Source of the DNA: Piscinibacter sp047600445 | Lineage (GTDB): Bacteria; Pseudomonadota; Gammaproteobacteria; Burkholderiales; Burkholderiaceae_C | Assembly (NCBI RefSeq): GCF_047600445.1 | Contig: NZ_JASGKT010000002.1 | Coordinates: 1,860,001 to 1,924,000, forward strand | DNA length: 64,000 nt | Reading direction: 5' to 3' | Part shown: positions 33,698-45,665 of the stretch, in pieces | How positions within the stretch are numbered: the stretch's first letter is position 1 | Layout of the letters: the number at the start of each line of letters is the position of its first letter | The notes under the pieces: model-generated | What the model saw: only the letters and a program-made list of their open reading frames with translations | Databases searched by the model: none | What the model was told of the DNA's origin: nothing | Program-made: the position numbers and the translations under genes

Positions 33698-36600
33698 TCA
33701 GGCGGCTTGGGCCATGCCGACCGCGGCTTCCATGTCCACCGCGACGATGCGCGAGACGCCCTGCTCCTGCATGGTCACGCCGATGAGCTGCTCGGCCATC
33801 TCCATCGCGATCTTGTTGTGGCTGATGAACAGGAACTGCGTGCCCCTGGCCATCTCCTTGACCAGCTTGGCGTAGCGCTCGGTGTTGGCGTCGTCCAGCG
33901 GCGCGTCGACCTCGTCGAGCAGGCAGAACGGCGCCGGGTTCAACTGGAAGATCGCGAACACCAGCGCGATCGCGGTGAGCGCCTTCTCGCCGCCCGACAG
34001 CAGGTGGATGGTGCTGTTCTTCTTGCCCGGCGGCTGCGCCATCACCTGCACGCCGGCGTCGAGGATCTCGTCGCCGGTCATCACCAGCTTGGCCTGCCCG
34101 CCGCCGAAGAGCGACGGGAACATGCGCCCGAAATGTTCGTTGACCTGGTTGAAGGTGCTGCCGAGCAGGTCGCGCGTTTCCAGGTCGATCTTGTGGATCG
34201 CGTCTTCCAGCGTGGTGATCGCGTCGGTCAGGTCGGCGTTCTGCGCGTCGAGGAAGGTCTTGCGCTCGCGCGCCGCGGTGAGTTCGTCGAGCGCGGCGAG
34301 GTTGACCGCGCCGAGCGCGTTGATCTCGCGGTTGATGCGGTCGATCTCGCCTTGCAGGCCCTGCAGCCTGACGCCGCCTTCTTCGATGTTCTTCGCCAGC
34401 GCGTCCAAATCGACCTGCGCGGCGCTGAGCTGTTCGAGGTACTGCGCGCCGCCGAGCTGCGCGGCCTGCTCTTCGAGTTGCAGCTTGGTGATGCGCTCGC
34501 GCAGCGGCTCCAGGCTCTGCTCGTGCTGCAAGCGCTGTTCCTCGGCGCGGCGCATGCGCAGCGTCAGGTCGTCGTACTCGCTGCGCTTGGCGCCCAGCGC
34601 GGCCTCGCGGTCCAGCTTCAGGGCCAGCGCGGTCTGCAGGCCGGCCTGCGCGGCGGCGTCGGTGAGCTGGGCCAGTTCGTCCTGCAACTGCTGCGCGGAA
34701 GCCTCGTTGGCCGCCACCTGCTGCAGCGCGGTCTCGATGCCGCGCTGCAGTTCGCCGCGGCGCGCGGCCAGCGAACGCGCGCTGAACTGCGCCTCCTGGC
34801 TCTGGCGCTCCAGCGCGCGCAACTGCTCGCGCGCTTCGGCCAGCTTGCGCTCGGCGGCGATCACGCCTTCGTCCAGCTCGGCATGGCGCTCCTGCGTGGT
34901 CGCGAGCTGCATGTCGAGTTCCTCGAACTTCGCCTCGCCGGTGGTGCGGCGTTCGTCCAGCTCTTCGAGCTGCGCGTCGAGTTCGGCGAGTTCCTCGTCG
35001 AGCTGGGCGCGCCGCGTGCTGGTCTGCTCGGCAAGCTGCGACAGGCGCAGCAGTTCCACCTGCACCTGGTGCGCGCGCGTCTGCGCCTCGCCGGCCTCGC
35101 GCCGCGCCGCGCCCAGGCGCTGCGAAGCCTCGGTGTAGGCCGCTTCGGCGCGCACCAGCGCGCTGCGCGCTTCCTCGGCGATCAGCGATTGCGCGCGCAA
35201 CTGGCGCTCCAGGTTCTCGATCTCCTGCGCGCGCGCCAGCATGCCGGCCTGCTCGGAGTCGGGCGCGTAGAAAGCAACCGCGAACTGGCTGATCTGGTGA
35301 CCCTCGCGGGTCATGATCACCTCGCCGTGCGTCAGCTTGCCGCGCGCGGCAAGCGCCTCGTCGATGTTCGCGGCGGTGTAGACACCTTCGAGCCAATCGT
35401 TGAGCAAGGCCTTCAGGCCGGCATCGCCCAGGCGCAGCAGTTCGCTCAGGCGCGGCAGCGTCTGGTGCGTGTTCGATATCGCGGCATTCGGCGGTGTGTA
35501 GAACGCGAGCTTGGCCGGCGGCGCATCGTCGGCGAAGGCACGCACGGTCTCGACGCGGCCGACTTCCAGCGCGTTGAGCCGCTCGCGCAGCGCCGACTCC
35601 AGCGCGGTTTCCCAGCCGGGCTCGATGTGCACCTTGGTCCACAGGCCTTGCAGCCCGTCGAGGCCGTGGCGCGCCAGCCAGGGCTTGAGCTTGCCCTCGG
35701 TCTGCACCTTCTCCTGCAAGGCGCGCAGCGCGTCCAGGCGCGCCGACAGGTCGGCCTGTCTGGCCGCCTCGGTGTTGACCTGCTCCTGCTTCGCGCGGCG
35801 TTCCTCGTCGAGCGTGGGCACCTGCTCGTTCAGCTCGTGCAGCCGCGCGTCGGCGATGCCCTGCGCTTCCTCGGCAGCGGCGAAGCCGGTCTTCAGTTCG
35901 GCCAGGCGCTGCGTGTCGGGCGCGGCGAGCTGCTGCTTCTCGCCGGCCAGGCGCTCGCGGCGCGCGTTGAACTGGCGGCGCTGCTCGTCGATGTTGCGGC
36001 TCTCGGCGGCGAGCAACTGGATCTGCTGCTGCACCTGCGCGACCACGTTGCGCTGCTCGTTGCTCTTGCCCTGCGCGGCGCGCACCGCGTCTTCGAGGTT
36101 CGGCAGGTTGCCGGCCTGCTCCTCGGCCTGCGCGGCGAGCAGCTCGCCCTGTTCCTCGGCGGCGGCGATCTGCTCGGCGATCTGGCCGAGTTCGTCCTCG
36201 GCCTGCTGGCGGCGCTCGGCCCACTGCTCGCTGCCGGCCTTCAGCTCGGCCAGGCGCTGCTCGACGCGCGCGCGCCCTTCCACCACGTAGCGGATGCGCT
36301 CTTCGAGCCGGCTCACCTCGAGCGCGGCCTCGGCGAGCAACCCTTGCGCGCCGTGCAGCTCGTCGCTGGCGGCGTAGTGCGCCTGGCGGATCGTCTCCAG
36401 CTCGGCCTCGCCGTGGCGCAGCTCGGCCAGGCGCGCCTCCAGCGCGGTGCTGGCTTCCAGGTGCGCCTTCTTGACGCGCTCTTCCTCGCTGGCCGCGTCG
36501 CGGTGCTTGAGGAACCAGAGCTGGTGCAGCTTCAGTTCGCCGCTTTGCTGCAGGCCGCGGTACTGCTGCGCCACCTCGGCCTGCTTCTCCAGCTTGTCGA

Positions 36601-37213
36601 GGTTGGCGCTCAGCTCGCGCAGGATGTCCTCGACGCGCGTCAGGTTCTCGCGCGTGTCCTTCAGGCGGTTCTCGGTCTCGCGGCGGCGCTCCTTGTACTT
36701 CGAGACGCCGGCGGCTTCCTCGAGGAACAGGCGCAGTTCCTCGGGGCGCGATTCGATGATGCGACTGATCGTGCCCTGGCCGATGATGGCGTAGGCGCGC
36801 GGGCCCAGGCCGGTGCCGAGGAAGACGTCCTGCACGTCGCGGCGCCGCACCGGCTGGTTGTTGATGTAGTAGCTGCTGGTGCCGTCGCGCGTCAGCACGC
36901 GCTTGACCGCGATCTCGGTGAACTGGTTCCACTGGCCGCCGGCGCGCGCGTCGGCGTTGTCAAACACCAGCTCGACGCTGGCGCGCGAGGCCGGCTTGCG
37001 GTTGCCCGAGCCGTTGAAGATCACGTCCTGCATCGACTCGCCGCGCAGTTCGCTGGCCTTGCTTTCGCCCAGCACCCAGCGCACCGCGTCCATGATGTTG
37101 GACTTGCCGCAGCCGTTCGGGCCGACCACGCCGACGAGCTGCCCGGGCAACTGGAAGTTGGTCGGTTCGGCAAACGACTTGAAGCCGGAGAGCTTGATCG
37201 AGTTCAGGCGCAT
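33698..37213 (-). CDS. smc: Chromosome segregation protein SMC
   Basis: A 1171-residue condensin ATPase. The N-terminal head has Walker A GPNGCGKSN (about 31-39) and IGQGTISRIIESRPEELRLFLEEAAGVSKYKERR. Two long coiled-coil arms (about 165-500 and 660-1000) flank a hinge (about 510-650, with LQGLWTKVHIEPGWETALESALRERL). The C-terminal head has the signature LLSGGEKALTAIALVFAIF and Walker B FCLLDEVDAPLDDAN. Length is normal. The ATG at 37213 gives the standard MRLNSIKLSGFKSF. A terminator-like hairpin lies in its leader. Confidence 0.97.
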   Translation of the reverse strand: MRLNSIKLSGFKSFAEPTNFQLPGQLVGVVGPNGCGKSNIMDAVRWVLGESKASELRGESMQDVIFNGSGNRKPASRASVELVFDNADARAGGQWNQFTEIAVKRVLTRDGTSSYYINNQPVRRRDVQDVFLGTGLGPRAYAIIGQGTISRIIESRPEELRLFLEEAAGVSKYKERRRETENRLKDTRENLTRVEDILRELSANLDKLEKQAEVAQQYRGLQQSGELKLHQLWFLKHRDAASEEERVKKAHLEASTALEARLAELRHGEAELETIRQAHYAASDELHGAQGLLAEAALEVSRLEERIRYVVEGRARVEQRLAELKAGSEQWAERRQQAEDELGQIAEQIAAAEEQGELLAAQAEEQAGNLPNLEDAVRAAQGKSNEQRNVVAQVQQQIQLLAAESRNIDEQRRQFNARRERLAGEKQQLAAPDTQRLAELKTGFAAAEEAQGIADARLHELNEQVPTLDEERRAKQEQVNTEAARQADLSARLDALRALQEKVQTEGKLKPWLARHGLDGLQGLWTKVHIEPGWETALESALRERLNALEVGRVETVRAFADDAPPAKLAFYTPPNAAISNTHQTLPRLSELLRLGDAGLKALLNDWLEGVYTAANIDEALAARGKLTHGEVIMTREGHQISQFAVAFYAPDSEQAGMLARAQEIENLERQLRAQSLIAEEARSALVRAEAAYTEASQRLGAARREAGEAQTRAHQVQVELLRLSQLAEQTSTRRAQLDEELAELDAQLEELDERRTTGEAKFEELDMQLATTQERHAELDEGVIAAERKLAEAREQLRALERQSQEAQFSARSLAARRGELQRGIETALQQVAANEASAQQLQDELAQLTDAAAQAGLQTALALKLDREAALGAKRSEYDDLTLRMRRAEEQRLQHEQSLEPLRERITKLQLEEQAAQLGGAQYLEQLSAAQVDLDALAKNIEEGGVRLQGLQGEIDRINREINALGAVNLAALDELTAARERKTFLDAQNADLTDAITTLEDAIHKIDLETRDLLGSTFNQVNEHFGRMFPSLFGGGQAKLVMTGDEILDAGVQVMAQPPGKKNSTIHLLSGGEKALTAIALVFAIFQLNPAPFCLLDEVDAPLDDANTERYAKLVKEMARGTQFLFISHNKIAMEMAEQLIGVTMQEQGVSRIVAVDMEAAVGMAQAA

Positions 37214-37267
37214 GGGAGAGCGGGTGCGCGCTCGGCGTGCGTATCGCCAAGTCGTTGATTCATATGA

Positions 37268-37289
37268 GAAAACCCGCGCTTTCGCGGGT
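37268..37289 (-). terminator. Terminator-like hairpin in the smc leader
   Basis: A seven-pair stem, ACCCGCG-CTTT-CGCGGGT (plus 37272-37289), is followed on the minus strand by TTTTC. It lies 56 bases upstream of the smc start, and no minus-strand gene ends before it. It could be a leader attenuator or a stop for antisense transcripts from queF. The U tract is short, so strength is uncertain. Confidence 0.45.
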
Positions 37290-37351
37290 CGTCTGCGGGG
37301 CGGGATGATAGCATCGCGGCCCCGCGCCATCCCTCTCCAGACGTGTCCGCC

Positions 37352-37828
37352 ATGCCTTCGAAGAAGACCCCCGCGAAGCCGCCCCTCGAGCAGCGCCCCG
37401 TGCCGCCCAACCCGCCCAGCGCGCCGAGCAAGGCGCTGCACGTCTTCCCCAACCCGGCGCCGGAGCGCGACTACGTCATCCAGTTCCAGGTGCCCGAGTT
37501 CACCTGCCACTGCCCGCTGACCGGCCAGCCCGACTTCGCGCACTTCACGATCGACATGATCGCCGACCAGCTCTGCGTCGAGCTGAAGAGCCTGAAGATG
37601 TACTTCTGGAGCTACCGCCACGAGGGCGCGTTCCACGAGAAGGTGACCAACACCATCCTCGACGACATCGTGAAGGCGACGAAGCCGCGCTTCGTGCGCA
37701 TCACCGCCAAGTGGTACGTGCGCGGCGGCATCTACACCAACGTGGTGGCCGAGCACCGCAAGAAGGGCTGGAAGCCGCAGCCCCGCGTCGAGCTGCCCGC
37801 GCACGCGGCACAAACCGGCCTGATCTGA
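37352..37828 (+). CDS. queF: 7-cyano-7-deazaguanine reductase QueF (short type)
   Basis: A 158-residue NADPH-dependent nitrile reductase that makes preQ1 for tRNA queuosine. The active site is in FTCHCPLTGQPDF, with the nucleophile C54 and catalytic D61 seven residues on; LKSLKMYFWSYRHEGAFHE holds the substrate- and NADPH-binding motif of the unimodular type. The ATG at 37352 is preferred over an in-frame GTG nine bases before it. TGA overlaps the dapC ATG by one base (TGATG). A Pro/Lys-rich N-terminal tail of about 30 residues precedes the fold. No other queuosine gene is in the window. Confidence 0.95.
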   Translation: MPSKKTPAKPPLEQRPVPPNPPSAPSKALHVFPNPAPERDYVIQFQVPEFTCHCPLTGQPDFAHFTIDMIADQLCVELKSLKMYFWSYRHEGAFHEKVTNTILDDIVKATKPRFVRITAKWYVRGGIYTNVVAEHRKKGWKPQPRVELPAHAAQTGLI

Positions 37829-39018
37829 TGAACCCGCTGCTGGGCAGGCTGCACCCCTACCCCTTCGAGCGCCTGCGCGAGCTGACGCGCGGCATCACGC
37901 CGAACCCGGCGCTCGCGCCGATCGGCCTGGGCATCGGCGAGCCCAAGCACGCGACGCCGGAGCTGATCAAGCGCGCGCTGAGCGACAACCTCGCCGGCCT
38001 GGCCAGCTACCCCGCCACCGCCGGCGAACCCCGGCTGCGCGAAGCCTGCGCCGCCTGGGTGCGGCGCCGCTACGGCGTCGCGCTCGACGCCGCCACGCAG
38101 GTGCTGCCGGTGGTCGGCTCGCGCGAGGCGCTGTTCGCGCTGGCGCAGACGGTGATCGACCCGACGCGCCCCGGCGCCACCGTGGTCTGCCCCAACCCCT
38201 TCTATCAGATCTACGAGGGCGCGGCGCTGCTCGCAGGGGCGCAGCCGCACTACGCCAACAGCGACCCGACGCGCAACTTCGCGGTCGACTGGGCCAGCGT
38301 GCCGGCCGAGGTGTGGGCGCGCACGCAACTGCTGTACGTCTGCTCGCCCGGCAACCCGACCGGTGCGGTGATGCCGCTTTCCGAGTGGCGCACGCTGTTC
38401 GAGCTGAGCGACCGGCACGGCTTCGTGATCGCCTCCGACGAGTGCTACTCGGAGATCTACTTCCGCGACGAGCCACCGCTGGGCTCGCTGGAGGCGGCGC
38501 TGCGGCTGGGCCGCACCGACTTCCGCCGGCTCGTCGCGCTGACCAGCCTGTCCAAGCGCAGCAACGTGCCGGGCATGCGCTCGGGTTTCGTGGCCGGCGA
38601 CGCGGCGATCCTGAAGTCCTTCCTGCTCTATCGCACCTACCACGGCAGCGCGATGAGCCCGGTGGTGCAGGCCGCCAGCGTCGCCGCCTGGGGCGACGAG
38701 GAACACGTGGTGGACAACCGCGACCTCTACCGCGCGAAGTTCGCGCAGGTCACGCCACTGCTGGCCGGCGTGATGGATGTCGCGCTGCCCGACGCCGGCT
38801 TCTACCTCTGGGCGGGCGTGCCGGGCGGGGACGACGTAGCCTTCGCGCTGCGACTGCTCGCTCAATACAATGTGGCGGTGCTGCCCGGAAGCCTGCTCGC
38901 GCGCGAGTCCGGCGGCGTCAATCCGGGCGCCGGCCGCATCCGCATGGCGCTGGTCGCCGGTGTCGGCGAGTGCCTGGAAGCCGCGCAGCGCATCGTCTCT
39001 TTCGTCCAAGCCCGCTGA
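37828..39018 (+). CDS. dapC: Succinyldiaminopimelate transaminase
   Basis: A 396-residue PLP-dependent aminotransferase of fold type I for lysine and peptidoglycan precursor synthesis. Seen are MNPLLGRLHPYPFERLREL at the start, GIGEPKHATPELI, VGSREALFAL, CSPGNPTGAVMP, ASDECYSEIYF (PLP Asp and Tyr) and the Lys region TSLSKRSNVPGMRSGF, with the PLP lysine in SLSKRSN. GRIRMALV near the end carries the carboxylate-binding Arg. It overlaps queF by one base and is followed after three bases by dapD, so the assignment to dapC over other aminotransferases is firm. Confidence 0.94.
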   Translation: MNPLLGRLHPYPFERLRELTRGITPNPALAPIGLGIGEPKHATPELIKRALSDNLAGLASYPATAGEPRLREACAAWVRRRYGVALDAATQVLPVVGSREALFALAQTVIDPTRPGATVVCPNPFYQIYEGAALLAGAQPHYANSDPTRNFAVDWASVPAEVWARTQLLYVCSPGNPTGAVMPLSEWRTLFELSDRHGFVIASDECYSEIYFRDEPPLGSLEAALRLGRTDFRRLVALTSLSKRSNVPGMRSGFVAGDAAILKSFLLYRTYHGSAMSPVVQAASVAAWGDEEHVVDNRDLYRAKFAQVTPLLAGVMDVALPDAGFYLWAGVPGGDDVAFALRLLAQYNVAVLPGSLLARESGGVNPGAGRIRMALVAGVGECLEAAQRIVSFVQAR

Positions 39019-39021
39019 GCC

Positions 39022-39843
<822 letters not shown>

Positions 39844-39871
39844 GCGCGCACACCAGCGGAGGGAGTTCGGC

Positions 39872-41068
39872 ATGAGCAGTGGTAGCGGTGGTGGAAACAT
39901 GGAGCGCGTGCTTCGCCTGATGGCGGAGAAGAGCGCGTCGGACGTGTACCTGTCGGCCAACTCGCCTATCCTCATCAAGATCAACGGGCAGTTGCTGCAG
40001 CTCTCCGACCAGCCGCTGACGCACTCGCAGCCGCGCCAACTGCTCGCCGAGCTGCTGACGCCCAGCCAGCTCGAAGAGCTGGAAGACACCGGCGAGCTGA
40101 ACATGAGCGTCGGCCTGCCCGGCGTGGGCAGCTTCCGGCTCTCGGGCTTCAAGCAGCGCGGCTCGATCGCGGCGGTGTTCCGCTGCATTCCGGTGGTGAT
40201 CCCGACGCTGGAGAGCCTGAACGTGCCGAGCGTGCTGAACACGCTGATCCTCGAGAAGCGCGGCCTGATCCTGATGGTGGGCGCCACCGGCACCGGCAAG
40301 AGCACCACGCTGGCGGCGATGCTGGAACAGCGCAACCAGCAGATGGCCGGCCACATCCTGACCATCGAGGACCCGATCGAGTTCCTGTTCACCAACAAGA
40401 AGTCGGTGATCAACCAGCGCGAGGTCGGGCGCGACACCAACACGCTGCAGGTCGGCCTGAAGAACGCGCTGCGCCAGGCGCCCGACTGCATCATGATCGG
40501 CGAGATCCGCGACCGCGAGACCATGACCTCGGCGATCTCGTATGCGCTGTCGGGCCACCTGGTGCTCTCGACGCTGCACGCCAACAACTCCTACCACGCG
40601 CTCGGGCGGATCCTGTCCTTCTACACGCCCGAGGCGCGCCCCGCGCTGCTGTCCGACCTCTCCGCCGGCCTGAAGTCCATCATCTCGCAGCGCCTGGTGC
40701 GCGCGGTGGCGGGCGGGCGCGTGCCGGCGGTGGAGGTGATGCTCAACACCAAGCTGGTCTCCGAGCTGATCGAGCAAGGCGACTTCACCGGCGTGAAGGA
40801 GGCGATGGAGAAGTCGCTCGCCGAGGGCTCGCAGACCTTCGAGCAGGACCTGGCGCGGCTGATCACCACCGAGGTCATCACGCGCGACGAGGGCCTGGCC
40901 TACGCCGACTCGCCGACCAACCTGATGTGGCGGCTGCAGAACGACATGTCGCCGGTCTCGCGCGCGCAGCCGAAGAAGGAAGAGCAGGACGACGAGCCGA
41001 CCTTCACCGACATCCAGCTCGACGTGCGGGAAGAAACCAGCACGATGTCGGGTCTCTTGCGCCCCTGA
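39872..41068 (+). CDS. pilU: PilU-family type IV pilus ATPase
   Basis: A 398-residue hexameric retraction ATPase. It has the N-terminal PilT-N domain (LMAEKSASDVYLSANSPILIKINGQL), Walker A GATGTGKST, the Asp box TIEDPIEF, Walker B IMIGEIRDRETM and the His box GHLVLSTLHANNSYHAL. The C-terminal LAYADSPTNLMWRLQND matches the YADSPNDL end of P. aeruginosa PilU rather than PilT. It lies inside the lysine gene series, after dapD and overlapping dapE by one base (TGATG). No other pilus gene is nearby, so its expression is tied to dap genes. Confidence 0.88.
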   Translation: MSSGSGGGNMERVLRLMAEKSASDVYLSANSPILIKINGQLLQLSDQPLTHSQPRQLLAELLTPSQLEELEDTGELNMSVGLPGVGSFRLSGFKQRGSIAAVFRCIPVVIPTLESLNVPSVLNTLILEKRGLILMVGATGTGKSTTLAAMLEQRNQQMAGHILTIEDPIEFLFTNKKSVINQREVGRDTNTLQVGLKNALRQAPDCIMIGEIRDRETMTSAISYALSGHLVLSTLHANNSYHALGRILSFYTPEARPALLSDLSAGLKSIISQRLVRAVAGGRVPAVEVMLNTKLVSELIEQGDFTGVKEAMEKSLAEGSQTFEQDLARLITTEVITRDEGLAYADSPTNLMWRLQNDMSPVSRAQPKKEEQDDEPTFTDIQLDVREETSTMSGLLRP

Positions 41069-42219
41069 TGACCCACCGCACGTTGCTGCTGGCCGAGCAG
41101 TTGATCGCCTGCCGCTCGGTGACGCCGGACGACGGCGGCTGTCAGCAGCTCATCCGCGAACGCTTGGCGCCGCTGGGCTTCGAGTTCGAGAGCCTCGTGT
41201 CGGGGCCGGACGATTTCCGCGTCACGAATCTCTGGGCCGTCCGGCGCGGCAGCGATGCCGCCGCGCCGCTGCTCGCCTTCGCCGGCCACACCGACGTGGT
41301 GCCCACCGGCCCGCTGGAGCAGTGGCGCAGCGACCCCTTCGTGCCGACGCACCGCGACGGCCGCCTGCACGGCCGTGGCGCCGCCGACATGAAGAGTTCG
41401 CTCGCCGCGATGGTGGTGGCGACCGAAGAGTTCGTCGCCGCGCACCCATCGCACCGCGGCTCGCTCGCCTTCCTGCTGACCAGCGACGAAGAAGGCCCGG
41501 CGCTCGACGGCACGGTGCGCGTCGTCGAGTGGCTGCGCGCGCGAGGCGTGCGGCTAGACGCCTGCATCGTCGGCGAGCCGACCTCGGTGGAACGGCTCGG
41601 CGACATGGTCAAGAACGGCCGCCGCGGCTCGCTGTCGGGCAAGCTCACGGTCAAGGGCGTGCAAGGCCACATCGCCTACCCGCACCTGGCGAAGAACCCC
41701 ATCCACCTCGCCGCGCCGGCGCTGGCCGAACTCGCCGCCGTCGAGTGGGACCGCGGCAACGCCTACTTCCCGCCGACGAGCTGGCAGATGTCGAACATCC
41801 ACGCCGGCACCGGCGCGAGCAACGTGATCCCGGGCGCGCTGGTGGTGGACTTCAACTTCCGCTTCTGCACCGAATCGACGCCGCAGTCGCTGAAGGCGCG
41901 CGTGCACGCGCTGCTCGACCGCCACGGGCTCGACTACGAGCTCGCCTGGACACTCGGCGGCGAACCCTTCCTGACGCCGGTGGGCACGCTCAGCGAAGCG
42001 CTCGCCGGCGCGATCCGCGCCGAGACCGGCATCACGACCGAACTCTCCACCACCGGCGGCACCTCCGACGGCCGCTTCATCGCGACGATCTGCCCGCAGG
42101 TCGTCGAGTTCGGGCCGCTGAACGCCAGCATCCACAAGATCGACGAATGGGTGGAGACCGCCAGCCTCGAACCGCTGAAGAACATCTACCGCCGCACGCT
42201 GGAGGCGATGCTGACATGA
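41068..42219 (+). CDS. dapE: Succinyl-diaminopimelate desuccinylase
   Basis: A 383-residue two-zinc M20 peptidase-family enzyme. The zinc ligands and catalytic Glu are in FAGHTDVVPTG, GAADMKSSLAAM and LLTSDEEGPALDGT; the dimerisation domain has VKGVQGHIAYPHLAKNPIH; TSWQMSNIHAGTGASNVIPG and GGTSDGRFI are diagnostic for DapE. The product is LL-diaminopimelate. It starts on the last base of the pilU stop and overlaps prmB by four bases (ATGA). Confidence 0.97.
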   Translation: MTHRTLLLAEQLIACRSVTPDDGGCQQLIRERLAPLGFEFESLVSGPDDFRVTNLWAVRRGSDAAAPLLAFAGHTDVVPTGPLEQWRSDPFVPTHRDGRLHGRGAADMKSSLAAMVVATEEFVAAHPSHRGSLAFLLTSDEEGPALDGTVRVVEWLRARGVRLDACIVGEPTSVERLGDMVKNGRRGSLSGKLTVKGVQGHIAYPHLAKNPIHLAAPALAELAAVEWDRGNAYFPPTSWQMSNIHAGTGASNVIPGALVVDFNFRFCTESTPQSLKARVHALLDRHGLDYELAWTLGGEPFLTPVGTLSEALAGAIRAETGITTELSTTGGTSDGRFIATICPQVVEFGPLNASIHKIDEWVETASLEPLKNIYRRTLEAMLT

Positions 42220-43115
42220 AGCTCATAGATCTCATCACCGCGCAAAGCGCCCGCCTCAAACAGGCGGGCGTTTCGTTTGGCCACGGCACCACCAACGCCT
42301 TCGACGAAGCGGCCTGGCTGGTGCTGTTCGCGATCGGGCTGCCGCTGGACGCCCTGGAAGAGCGCGCGCAGCGCGAGCTGTCGGGCGAGGACGAGGCCCA
42401 GGCCGTCGCGCTGGTGACGCGCCGCATCGAATCGCGCCTGCCCGCCGCCTACCTGACGAAAGAAGCGTGGCTGCAGAACGTGCCCTTCCACGTCGACGAG
42501 CGCGTGATCGTGCCGCGCTCCTACATCGCCGAGCTGCTCGCCGACGGCGAGGGCGAAGGCACGCTGGACGGCTGGCTGTCGGACCGCACCACGCGCGTGC
42601 TCGACCTGTGCACCGGCAACGGCAGCCTGGCGGTGATCGCGGCGATGGCCTACCCGGAGGTGAGCGTCGAGGCCTGCGACATCAGCGCCGACGCGCTGGC
42701 GGTGGCGCGCATCAACGTCGACAGGCATGGGCTGGGCGGGCGCATCCGCCTGTTCGAGTCCGACCTGTTGACCGAGGCCCAGGGCCCCTACGACCTGATC
42801 GTCTGCAACCCGCCCTACGTCAACAGCAAGAGCATGGCGGCGTTGCCGCCCGAGTACCGCGCCGAGCCGCAGATGGCGCTGGCCGGCGGCGCCGACGGCA
42901 TGGACCTGGTGCGCCGCATCCTGCGCGACGCACCGGCCAAGCTCAGCGACATCGGCGTGCTGGTGCTGGAGATCGGCCACGAGCGCGCGCACTTCGAGCG
43001 CGCCTTCCCGAAGGCGGAAGTGGCCTGGCTGCCCACCAGCGCGGGCGCCGACGAAGTGCTGCTGATGACACGCGAGGCGCTGGCCCGGCTGGCGCAGCGC
43101 ATGAACAAGGCCTGA
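42216..43115 (+). CDS. prmB: Ribosomal protein uL3 N5-glutamine methyltransferase
   Basis: A 299-residue SAM-dependent methyltransferase. The N-terminal helical domain has VSFGHGTTNAFDEAAWLV, a PrmB-specific stretch; the Rossmann part has VLDLCTGNGSLAVIAAMAYP for SAM binding and the catalytic NPPY in IVCNPPYVN. HGTTNAFDEA distinguishes PrmB from PrmC. It overlaps dapE by four bases. A strong hairpin with a T-rich 3' side (42248-42276) lies within codons 11-20. Confidence 0.93.
   Translation: MKLIDLITAQSARLKQAGVSFGHGTTNAFDEAAWLVLFAIGLPLDALEERAQRELSGEDEAQAVALVTRRIESRLPAAYLTKEAWLQNVPFHVDERVIVPRSYIAELLADGEGEGTLDGWLSDRTTRVLDLCTGNGSLAVIAAMAYPEVSVEACDISADALAVARINVDRHGLGGRIRLFESDLLTEAQGPYDLIVCNPPYVNSKSMAALPPEYRAEPQMALAGGADGMDLVRRILRDAPAKLSDIGVLVLEIGHERAHFERAFPKAEVAWLPTSAGADEVLLMTREALARLAQRMNKA
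42248..42278 (+). terminator. Terminator-like hairpin inside the start of prmB
   Basis: A nine-pair perfect stem, CGCCCGCCT-caaac-AGGCGGGCG (42248-42270), is followed by TTTCGTTT. It sits in codons 11-20 of prmB, just after the dapE stop. It could reduce transcription from the dap genes into prmB. It may also be chance, since GC-rich codons produce many stems. Confidence 0.4.
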
Positions 43116-43122
43116 TGAAATG

Positions 43123-43190
43123 ACCCCCCCAAGCTCACTTCGTTCGCTGCCCCCCGAGGGGGCGCTCAGCGGCTTCGGAACGGCCGAGTG
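43123..43190. repeat. Burkholderiales-type intergenic repeat
   Basis: The gap between prmB and the ABC-F gene holds ccccccaagctcacttcgtt followed by gctgccccccgagggggcgc and tcagcggcttcggaacggcc. The inner CCCCC-CGA-GGGGG forms a stem. I recognise this as a repeat unit scattered in many Burkholderiales genomes (form CTCGCTGCGCTCGCTGCCCCCCGAGGGGGC). No second copy was noticed in this window. It may act as a terminator for the upstream operon. Confidence 0.65.
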
Positions 43191-43198
43191 CCACTGAG

Positions 43199-45157
<1,959 letters not shown>

Positions 45158-45242
45158 GCGCGCGGCGCTTCACCCCGGCGCGCACGCGGTCATGCGGCGT
45201 GCGCGACAGTCGGCGCTCCCAGGCCCACCCGAAGGAGAACCC

Positions 45243-45665
45243 ATGGCCCTCGACAAAGTGCTCTACACCGCCCGCGCCACCACCACCGGCGGCCGCGAAG
45301 GCACCTCCAAATCCGACGACGGCAAGCTCGCCGTGACACTGGCGCCGCCCAAGGAGATGGGCGGCAACGGCAACGGCACCAACCCCGAGCAGTTGTTCGC
45401 GGCCGGCTACTCGGCCTGCTTCATGGGCGCGATGAAGTTCGTCGCGGGCCAGCAGAAGAAGCAGGTGCCGGCGGACAGCACCATCACCGCCGAGGTCGGC
45501 ATCGGCCCGATCCCGGCCGGCTTCGGCATCCAGGTGGCGATGCAGATCAGCGTGCCCGGCTGGTCGAAAGCCGACGCGCAGGCGCTGGTCGACGCCGCGC
45601 ACAAGGTCTGCCCCTACTCGAACGCGACGAGGGGGAACATCGACGTGACGCTGACGGTGGTCTAA
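45243..45665 (+). CDS. ohr: Organic hydroperoxide resistance protein Ohr
   Basis: A 140-residue homodimeric thiol peroxidase. The two redox Cys are present, in AAGYSACFMGAMKFVA (C59, peroxidatic) and AHKVCPYSNATRGN (C122-124 region). R20-like Arg lies in TTTGGREGTSKSDDG. These features separate Ohr from OsmC. AGGAG precedes the ATG. No ohrR repressor gene is next to it. The TAA overlaps, on the opposite strand, the stop of the asparaginase gene. Confidence 0.95.
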   Translation: MALDKVLYTARATTTGGREGTSKSDDGKLAVTLAPPKEMGGNGNGTNPEQLFAAGYSACFMGAMKFVAGQQKKQVPADSTITAEVGIGPIPAGFGIQVAMQISVPGWSKADAQALVDAAHKVCPYSNATRGNIDVTLTVV

